From NCBI RefSeq assembly GCF_963583255.1, contig NC_084803.1, positions 11,444,122-11,508,121 of the forward strand: a stretch of 64,000 nucleotides of DNA, read 5' to 3'. This document shows, piece after piece, positions 56,485 to 64,000 of this stretch. The translations under genes and the position numbers were made by a program. Under the pieces are notes generated by a model. That model made no database searches. It was not told the DNA's origin and worked only from the letters and a program-made list of their open reading frames with translations. The stretch comes from Pyrus communis (Eukaryota > Streptophyta > Magnoliopsida > Rosales > Rosaceae). Within the stretch, counting starts at the first letter, position 1. Each line of letters starts with the position of its first letter.

Positions 56485-57659
56485 GGCAGGACCAGTAATT
56501 TTGTGGGCAATTTCAGGATTGAACACAATCTGACTTCGATGATCAATCTGGTCGAAGATAATGAAATTCTTCGGACAGATGCTAGAGGTTTGAAATTCAA
56601 CACCATGGAAAGGTTTGAAGTTTACGTCTTCAATTCCAAATCAATAGTAAATGCCCTCACTCTTCCACAGGAAAAACTAAATGGAAACAAAATCCCAAAG
56701 TTAATCAAACATTATCCAACACTTCGCACAATAAAGACACAAAGAAAACCCAATTAGTCTAACGAATCAAAATTTAAAAAAAAAAAATGAAGACTATTTC
56801 ATTAGTCTAACAAAGCAAAAGCTCATTAGTCATTACTAAACTGGAATCTGATCAAATCACAACACAAAAATCAAATTAAAATGATTTATTAATTTGAGCT
56901 GTTTCCTAGCAACATAAACAGAAGCTCATTACACAGAAACACTCATAAAACAAACAATCAGTAGAATTACAAATTACTTGAACCATTAATCCCAATTCAA
57001 AACCCTAGATTATGAATCCAAACCAAACTAGATCATTCATTATATCGTATCATCCAATGAAATCAACAGGAACTACCTCAAAAGCAAACAAATCAACCTT
57101 CAAGCCCCTTAAAAACCAAAACCCAGAAAAAGTTACAGCAGAAAAATGTAAAGATCAAAACTTTGAGAGCAAAACCTAGGTTTTAAGGAGATGGCAGATT
57201 AGAACCAGATTATCGATTGCAGAGGATCAGATAATATTGTGAAAAAAAAAAAATAGATTGGAATTGGATGCAGAGATCGAACCTGGAGATGCAGAGCTTT
57301 GAGTTCCACTCCGTGGGGAAGAGAAAAGAGAGCCTACGGGAGAGGACGAGGAGGAAGGTTGCGAGATACCTGGGAGATGCAAGCGGCAGAGAACAGGGAA
57401 AGAAGATGATAGGGTTTTGTTCTGCGATTTGTATGATGTAAATATTGAAAAAGATAAGGGGCATTTTTGTCTTAAAATGTTAAAATTTTGTGTTCCACGG
57501 GCGTGGAACGAGTCGTTCCAGGGGGAGGAGGTGGAACGAAAAATCAGCCACATTTTGTCCCGTGGGACAATGCGTTCCACGGTTTTTGGGCCCACCAAAC
57601 GTGGGACGGAACGCTTCGTCCCACTGCGTTCCGTCCCGTCCCACGTACCAAACGGTACC

Positions 57660-57949
57660 TGGTTGAACGCGGTTTCATCTTAAAGCTGTTTTCCTCCCAT
57701 CTTTTCTGACACTTCAATCGTAGCCGTCCAATGATCAGATCGTGTGGCCACGAACATCGTGGTTTTCCACTGGAAAAGTCCTTGGTTTTCTTCAAAACCT
57801 GGGGCAGATGCTTCCCGGAAAGAGCCAAAGATTGGGAGCGGAGTTTTCCAAAAAACAAAAAAAAAAAAAAAAAAAAAGCAAAAGATTGGGAGCGGAACGC
57901 TTCCTGGAAAGAACCGAAAGGTGTCCCTTTAGTGCTATATAACAAACGA
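57660..57949 (+). other. TNL promoter relic, right half
   Basis: GTTGAACGCGGTTTCATC, GGTTTTCTTCAAAACCTGGGG and GCTTCCCGGAAAGAGCC match 29735-29825. A poly(A) run at 57857 separates two copies of AAAGATTGGGAGCGGA, a local duplication. Confidence 0.65.
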
Positions 57950-58579
57950 ATGGTGCTTTGGAATTGTTGAACGGAACAAGCTGAAGATGCATGATTTGAT
58001 TCGAGAAATGGACGAGACAATCAATTCTGAAAAATCTCCTACTCAACCTGGAAGATTGGAGGATTCTGAAGCCGTAATAAACGTGTTGACAAATGAATCT
58101 GTAAGTAGTTACTCAATAAAGTTTAATATTAATGCAGGCTAAATCATATCCTAGTGCAACTGCTTACATTTTATAATATTATGTAGAAATATATTTATAA
58201 GTACAATAAACCTTCACGTGGAAATAGAAGCAATTAAATCGATTTCCAACTGATTATATGACAATTGTTTGTAAGTAAATCATTTTTCAGACTCAAATTA
58301 CCCTTTTATTACTCATCATATGTCCTTTTGTTCACTTAACAGGGAACTGAAGAAATTGAAGCACTTTCTCTAGATTTGCCAAGCTCTAAAAAAAAGGCTA
58401 GTTTCAGTACAAAAGCATTTGTCAATATGGAAAAACTGAGATTGGTAAGGCTCAACTATGTAGAGCTCACTGGAAGCCTCAAACAGTTTCCGAAAGAGTT
58501 GAGATGGTTGTGCAGGCTTGGATTCCCTTTCAAGTACATGCCAGAGCACCTTCTTAATCAGCCTAAACTTGTTGCCTAG
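57950..58579 (+). pseudogene. TNL remnant: end of NB-ARC exon plus truncated LRR exon
   Basis: From about 57950 the sequence matches the last 150 bases of TNL exon 2 (KMHDLIREMDETINSEKSPT, ending NES|GTAAGT at 58100); TIR and nearly all NB-ARC are deleted, with the junction falling right after promoter DNA. Exon 3 starts at 58343 (AG|GGAACTGAAGAAATTG) and encodes GTEEIEALSLDLPSSKKKAS and LRWLCRLGFPFKYMPEHLLN. About 60 bases including the splice donor are deleted after KLVA, giving a TAG at 58577. The locus cannot make a receptor. Confidence 0.88.
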
Positions 58580-58659
58580 CGAGTTATAATTAATTCCCAC
58601 ACTGATTTTATTTTGTAAGCCATATTCTTCTTGGATTTTGAATAATATCTTCTTTTGGG

Positions 58660-58972
58660 TTTGTGCAGCCGCCCAAAAATACCGGGCTCTTATTATCAGA
58701 ATTGGTTCTTTCAGAGAGTTCCATCGGTCTTAAAATACTCACTTCGGTAAATATTTTGTTTTCTGCCGTAACTCGTAAGCTTAGGTGGAATTAGAAGCAA
58801 TTAAATCGATTTCCAACTGTTTGTAAGTAAATCATTTTTCAGACGCAAATTACCCTCTTATTACTCATCATACGTCCTTTTGGAAGGTACAATCACCCCA
58901 ACTAATCCCTAGTTATAATTAATTCTATCTTTCAGATTTTATTTTTAGCTTTATTCTTTTTAGACCATCTCC
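58660..58972 (+). pseudogene. Scrambled TNL exon 4 and intron pieces
   Basis: 58669-58800 has the exon 4 acceptor (TTTGTGCAG|CCGC) and pieces matching CATCGGTCGACTTAAAAGACTC. 58785-58900 repeats intron 2/exon 3 border sequence (GAAGCAATTAAATCGATTTCC, AAATCATTTTTCAGACGCAA), so parts of the gene were duplicated and joined out of order. Confidence 0.65.
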
Positions 58973-59367
58973 AATGGTTGGGCTAAAAATCAAATTTTTT
59001 AGCCCGAAAAATTTAGTTTTTAGCCCAAAAATAGCTTTTCTACCCCAACCATTCTACCCTAAAATTTTAGTATGTGATTATTAAAGAATGAATTTAGGTT
59101 TTTTTTTTGTTAAATTAATTTTTTTTTCAAAAATAAATATGTAGACTATCGTAAATTAATTTTATGAACATTTTAATCTAAAAAAATTTAAATTTCGAAA
59201 AATATTGGGTAGAGTCCATCCTGATTTCTGGGCTAAATTTCGGGGGGAATTTGACATTGGTTTAGTATTTAACATTTAGCTCAAAATTTCCCTTTGGGTT
59301 GGAGTGCGTTTGGGGGGGGGGAATTTTAGGAGGTAATTTGGCTTTTAGCCCACCATTGAAGTTGGTC
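58973..59367. mobile_element. PIF/Harbinger-type MITE (395 bp)
   Basis: Ends GACCATCTCCAATGGTTGGG and, inverted, GACCAACTTCAATGGTGGGC, with TTA at 58970-58972 and 59368-59370. The empty site is preserved in the duplicate stretch at 59445-59475 (TTATTATTTTTAAGACAG). Confidence 0.88.
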
Positions 59368-59370
59368 TTA

Positions 59371-59518
59371 AGACAGGTTCTTCTTTGATTTGAAATAATA
59401 TATGGTTCTGGGTTTGTGCGGCTGTTATGGAAGTTGAAAATCCTTATTTTTAGCTTTATTATTTTTAAGACAGATTATTCTTGGATTTGAAATAATATAT
59501 GGTTTTGGGTTTGTGCAG
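59371..59518 (+). repeat. Duplicated intron-exon border with a dead acceptor
   Basis: AAATAATATATGGTT and TGGGTTTGTGC(G/A)GCTGTTA recur at about 59390-59427 and 59489-59526. The first copy reads GTGCGG, losing the AG acceptor; the second keeps GTGCAG. Only the second can open the LRR exon. Confidence 0.75.
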
Positions 59519-60264
59519 CTGTTACGGAAGATGAAAATCCTTGATTGCAGTGGTTCTCGTAATTTACAAAACTTACCAGATTTTTCAACGTTCCCAAATC
59601 TCGAAGAATTGAAATTGCCTGGGCAATTTAAAAGACTTAGTTTGGTAGATTTTGATGACTGCGGACAGCTTAGGTATCTTCCATGGGAAAATGTGAATGT
59701 GGACGCAATTTCATCAGTTAACATGGTATTCAATTAATCCCACCCAAATTTGTGGGACAAAAATGCAGTTTAGCCTTTACTTTAAGTTTTAATTGAACTC
59801 ATTACTAATTTATTATGCAGGCAAATTCAGCAGTTATGCAGGCAAATCCAGCAGAGTGGATCTTTCTAGTAAGTAGTCTTTGCATGGAGATTTTATCAGC
59901 TGCTTGTGATCAGGCTTCTTCCCCACGTAGGCCTCGGTATTCGCTGTTCGGTATGCTCTTTGCCATTGCAGCTCTTCTCACTTGCATATGGGAGCTGATT
60001 TACAAAGGTAGGAAAAAAAATGTGGGATTGAGGAAGAGGGGATGTTATATGCTTTTTGGTTCTGCCATTGAAACTTATGGTTTAGTCGGAGGCATCGCTC
60101 AGTGTGTTTGCTCAATAATTCAATACGTTTATTACATTCGGCGTGCTGATACTCCTATCAAACTGTCCCTTTTGCCTGCCATCTTTCTTATATGTTTGAT
60201 TACAGCGAGATTAAGTAGGAAACAAATGCTGGCCACAGATCAGACCCATGAGCATATAGCTTAG
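59519..60264 (+). CDS. LRR exon spliced in frame to a four-helix membrane exon (3' end of a TNL-like gene)
   Basis: Exon a (59519-59725, 69 codons) is LRR: LLRKMKILDCSGSRNLQNLP and FPNLEELKLPGQF. It ends AACATG|GTATTC. Exon b (59821-60264) follows TTATGCAG| in the same phase and encodes 147 aa with four predicted membrane helices at about 13-28, 41-61, 85-106 and 112-129, separated by basic loops (YKGRKK, RKRG). There is no signal peptide, and I know no enzyme with this shape. Exon b is free of lesions though the rest of the locus is broken. Splicing yields ATG|GCAAAT, so the membrane part could also start on its own. I recall similar segments in rosid proteins but cannot name the family. As annotated the upstream TNL exons are dead, so expression is uncertain. 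Confidence 0.6.
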
Positions 60265-60584
60265 ACAAAGACTGATTGTGTTGTAAACATTTAAATTGTG
60301 ATCGTTTGTTTTGTGTTGTAAACATTTAAATTGTGATCGTTTGTTTTGTACCCTAATCAAGTTTCAGAAGCTGATAAAAGCTAATAAAGGATTTTACGTG
60401 CTACGTAGTAAAGTATATATGTGTGAAAAATTTATCTTATATGTGCAAATTTCTCTATCTTTTCACTAGATATTTGTGTTACATTTATACAGGTATTAGA
60501 CTAATAGTCTCAGTACTCACTGCAAATTAAACAGTACACATTTAAGTGACAAAGATGGAGTATGTTTCATAGAGTTCTTCAAAT

Positions 60585-60755
60585 GTTGCACAAAGTTGGA
60601 AATCTGTTGAGACTCGATTCATAGAACTGCCCGAGGGCTTATGGGGGGAGATTGCATTATTGAGAATACTTAAGGCACACTGTACAAGCATAACACAAAT
60701 ACCCTCTTTCATAACAAGATTGACAAATCTCAGACAACTAATTCTCTCGGGATGA
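60585..60755 (+). pseudogene. Orphan TNL LRR fragment
   Basis: GAAATCTGTTGAGACTCG, AGAACTGCCCGAGGGCTTA and GGGGAGATTGCATTATTGAGA match exon 4 of the intact TNL (34207-34310). It is isolated, frameshifted, and lies downstream of the membrane exon. Confidence 0.8.
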
Positions 60756-60949
60756 AACAATCTACGATAATTTTGATGAACTTTTTATATTCGGTACTCT
60801 CAAACACGACTTGTTGACTTGAAATTTGACAAACAAATAATGAGAAAAAATAGAGCAATAATGAGAAAAATAGAGCGGAGAAATCCTATTTCTCAAGAAT
60901 AGAAGTTAACTCTAATTTTTTACGTTTTGGGATAATTTTTATGGGTTTA

Positions 60950-61690
60950 TATAGAACCCATTGTGTGTGTTTGGTGAACAGATGCGACTTTGCATCTATG
61001 TAACCCACAAATGGTGAATGTGGATGCATATTTCCGTCTTTTCCTTTGACGAAAATGCACCTGCAAAATAATAACAGTTAAGATCAAGGCCAAGAGCCTC
61101 ACGCGCCCACGATGAATTGAGGGGTGGGGGAGCTTTGGCCGAAAAATCTCCGATGTCAAAGTTAGAATTTGAGAGAGAAAGTGTTTAGGATTTTTTTTGG
61201 AGGGGGGGTGGGGCATGAAGTAGCATTTTAGTGGGAAAATGAGACTATTTATAGGGAACGGATGGCCCTATTTGGAGAATAGGGAGAGGCCATATATGGT
61301 GGGAATATGAGTATAATTGCAAAATATTATGTGAAATAATATCTTCTAATTAATATATCAATTAATCCAAATTGAATAGGAAAATTGAGAGTTACCTTTT
61401 GAGTGAGGATTTGATAAGGAGTGATGATAGAGATTTGAATAAATACCACTTTTATCACCTTTGACTCTTCCTTGATTTGAGTCGTCATTGTCCGTTGCAT
61501 GCGTGTGGGAATCCCGGTGTGGCTCGAGGGTAATTTTATCCTTTTCATCAAAAAGTCTACGTGTCACCACCATAATTTTCTTGATTATTTTTGGCTCCAT
61601 AAATGCCCCCACACCTATTGGGCTGCTCACAGGAAAGGGCAGCATGTGTAGAGATCTTCCCTTGCTTTAGGAAACATAATATTGTTTCCT
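60950..61690 (-). mobile_element. LTR-like segment of a non-autonomous retroelement
   Basis: On the minus strand it holds a polypurine-like GTGTGGGGGCATTTATGG at about 61600, a TATA box CTATAAATAG at 61245-61254 and a leader leading to AGGTGCATTTTCGTCAAAGG. This layout is that of an LTR with its U3 to the right. I recognise the type from Rosaceae LARD-like repeats. Boundaries and a second LTR were not found. Confidence 0.5.
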
Positions 61691-62437
61691 ATTTTGATGT
61701 AGGTTCCCACATTAATTGGAAATTAGATCCTTCTAGGAAATGGAAATAAATTACTTTCAAAGTTTATTTAAGTCTACCTTAAGTAGATGATTAAATCAAC
61801 TTCAGAGAGCAATTTATTCTACCCTAGAAAAGAAAGAAAGCTAGAAGATATTTGTTTCCCCTCCCCTAGCAATCTTTTATACTTGCATGTGCAAATGACC
61901 ATCTTCCGTTGCTTTCTTAGTATTCACGCCTAAAAATCAAGGTTTCCTCATCTTTGTAATTTTTTGAGTCTCAAGGCTTGAAATTTGGCTCAACGAGGGT
62001 CAAGGATGTGTGAAAATGTGGCTAGAAAGCCACGACGTGGCTGCTGCCATGGATGGCTTGGTGCGGCAAAGGCTGGCTGGGCCAGGTGCTGCTCGACTTA
62101 GGTTGAGCTGATGGGGCGCTAAGCTAGACCTGGCACAGGCCATGCTGGTGCAGTGGATTGGACCAAGGAGGCGTGGGCATCCTTATTTGCTGGACCCGAG
62201 CCCGTATACAGAGAGAGTAAGAGAGGCAAGGGGGCGTTAGTCCCCCTCTAATTGGATTGGGTTGAGAGAAAAGGGACCAGGCCGTTAGGCCTGGAGTGGC
62301 TGTTAGGCTCTTGCGGTCTTAGGCCATGGGGCCTGATATGCTGATTTCCCTTTTTTTTTCTTTTTTTTTAGCCGTTTAACGATTCTTCCTTTCGTATTTA
62401 TTGAATTTTTTCGAACATATCTTCTTCAAGCCACAAG
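61691..62437. other. Unassigned DNA, probably retroelement interior
   Basis: Contains GC-richer stretches (62030-62340) with GGCC-type words but no ORF with a domain. Confidence 0.4.
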
Positions 62438-64000
62438 TGTAACAACTCGTCCTAATTTGATCGAAATGAATACGGTATTTTTGTGAAATTTCACCTTGGA
62501 CTAGATCTTTTCCTTTAAAATTTGTTTTTGGGTCTTAATTGGTGAGCCCAAGGGCCCATCCCCTGTTTTGTCCCCCGGTTCCCTTCCCCTTTTCTTTCTT
62601 CTTTTGATTTTTGTAACTTTCACTCCCTCTCTTTTCCCTCATCTCTGACCTCTCTCTCTCCCCGTGCACTCCCTCTATGATCTCTCCCTCTATGATCTCT
62701 CCCTTTCTTCTCGATTTTGTCACTCACACAAGCAACAACAACCCCAAACTAACACCATTGGATGTAGGAACCTCGGGAAAACTCAAGCAAACCTTCGTGG
62801 AACCCCAACAGTGACGGTATCACTGTTCATCATCTTCTTCAACGTGTTTCGTATTTTTCCGACATTGGTAAGCTTCTAGAAACTTTGGGTTGTGTTTTAG
62901 GGTTAGATCGGAGGTTGTTTTAAGTGGTGTATACGTGTGAATCGCAGAAAATAGCTCGGAGTAGCTTTTCCAAATTTTCCGGCGAGCACCGCCCTTTTCG
63001 AAGAAAGTTCCGGCCAAACCACTGTGAGTGGCTGGCGTAAAAGGTATCAATCTCTTCGTCTTGTTGAGTACTACAACTTTACTTTTTGAATCACCCAATT
63101 TCTTTGAGTATTGAAGAAGTTATATCCATTTGAATCTTACCCAATTTTCGACGACCTCTGAGGGGTTCGAGGCATTTTCCGGCCAAACCACGGTGAGTTA
63201 GCCATCGTGTGAGATACCATTCTCTTCTTCTCATCGAGAAATACAACTTTCATTTTTGTTTCACTTGATTTCATCAAGTAACGAAGAAGTTATGAGCATT
63301 TGAAAGTAGCCCAGAAATCGGCCAAAGTGTGGCTTGAAAACCACGCTAAACCGAGGCCTTTGGGCCAGGTTACCCAGCCAATTAACCCCAAAACCCAGCA
63401 GCCTAACCAAGGCCTTTGGGCCGAGAAACCTAAGGCCTTTGGCCTGCTAAACTCTTAACCCAAGACCAAAAAAGGCTTTGGCTCGTGAGCTTTAAACCCA
63501 ACCCAAAACCCTTAGAACCTAAGCCCTTTGGATTGAGGCCTTTGGGCTATTCACCTACGGCCTTCGGCCCAATTAACCCAAAACCCTAAACCAAATACCC
63601 TTTAAACCCTAAAACCATTTGACCCAAAACCTCTTTAAGCCCTAACCCATTAACCTAACCTTTAACCCGAGCTCAAGTCTTTATTAAACTCTAAACCCTA
63701 ACCGGTCCAAACCCTTTATAGGGAATATTCCATTAGAGAATATTTCGTCAGGGAATATTCTAAGAATATTTTATTGACTTTTACGAAATTTACCTAGGAC
63801 CCTTCTTAGGGTAATTCGACGTCCTAAACCTGTTTCCAACGTCCATTTTTCCAAATTCAATTGTTTTAATAGAGTTTTATTAATTTGACCATTTATGTGC
63901 TTAGGGGCAATTATTGGTGACGATTCCTTGTTCGCTAGTTTGCGTGGCTCTTCGTTGGCTAAGTATTTATAGGTGGACCCCTTCTAAAAATGCATGTTAT
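62438..64000 (+). mobile_element. Start of a long LTR (Gypsy-type), runs off the window
   Basis: TGTAACAACTCGTCC at 62438 is a typical LTR start. Two related blocks, at about 62985-63120 and 63175-63305, share TTTCCGGCCAAACCAC, GAGTACTACAACTTT / GAGAAATACAACTTT and GAAGAAGTTAT, a pattern I associate with chromovirus (Tekay-like) LTRs. 63350-63700 has CCTTTGGGCC and AAACCCTAA-type repeats. No coding sequence within the window. Confidence 0.55.

Larger units (their letters stand above)
55149..57659. mobile_element. 2.5-kb element with GTACCGTTTGGTACG ends
   Basis: Starts GTACCGTTTGGTACG and ends CGTACCAAACGGTACC, the same termini as the MITE at 38336. TGG borders both sides. It split the TNL promoter between TACTTTGG and TTGAACG. 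It contains GGGACGG-rich arms and a nested hAT element (55465-56484). No transposase frame is evident; 56500-57200 has no recognisable gene. Confidence 0.7.

Noticed and set aside
57544..58046. 158-aa antisense ORF across the TNL promoter relic
   Set aside because: It spans a transposon end, a poly(A) run and promoter sequence, and has no domain.

Overview
The window is plant nuclear DNA, from a eudicot and most probably a member of the Rosaceae (apple/pear tribe). This rests on AT-rich DNA with GT-AG introns, a TIR-NB-LRR (TNL) resistance-gene cluster, Cassandra retroelements carrying 5S rRNA-like sequence, dense MITEs, and LTR sequences I recognise as Rosaceae-like. The family-level call is inference. 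Genes are few and most are broken. The only gene that reads intact from start to stop is a five-exon TNL on the + strand (29935-35377).

Layout. 1-97 and 7406-8115: an antisense PPR pseudogene split by a very young, gag-only LTR retrotransposon (98-7405; LTRs 1135 bp each; target duplication GCATC). 8285-9147: a PIF/Harbinger-type MITE. About 10000-10700: a TIR element holding a captured CAF1 deadenylase fragment. 11000-16400: mostly decayed TNL-flanking DNA. 16400-19860: a TNL NB-ARC exon without its TIR exon, followed by PPR copy B. 20855-21847: a Cassandra array with three LTRs. 22752-22825: an organelle-type trnW relic. 23469-24105: a second Cassandra. 24370-25920: two TNL promoter stubs, one with a TIR stub. 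26322-27000: PPR copy C. 29600-35377: the intact TNL, then PPR copy D (35690-36530). 36530-43000: nested DNA transposons. 43086-44112: a GDP-fucose-transporter-like pseudogene split by a MITE. 45690-48055: PPR copy E, its own MITE, and sequence duplicated from the 7.4-9.5 kb region. 49000-53200: MITE, microsatellites and minisatellites. 54200-60264: another TNL whose promoter is broken by nested transposons, whose TIR and most of NB-ARC are deleted, and whose 3' end is an LRR exon spliced in frame to an exon for a predicted four-helix membrane protein. 60950-64000: LTR-retrotransposon DNA.

How it fits together. The recurrent module is promoter, TNL (+), then a convergent PPR relic (-). Each copy has decayed differently, by loss of exon 1, internal deletion, loss of a splice donor, or transposon insertion. 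The region therefore reads as a birth-and-death resistance-gene cluster with transposons accumulating in dead copies.

Most worth following up: the LRR-to-four-TM exon junction (59519-60264); the gag-only retroelement with an antisense coiled-coil ORF carrying an EAR-like motif; the captured CAF1 fragment; and the nested transposon insertions with exact target duplications. All coordinates and repeat comparisons were made by eye.
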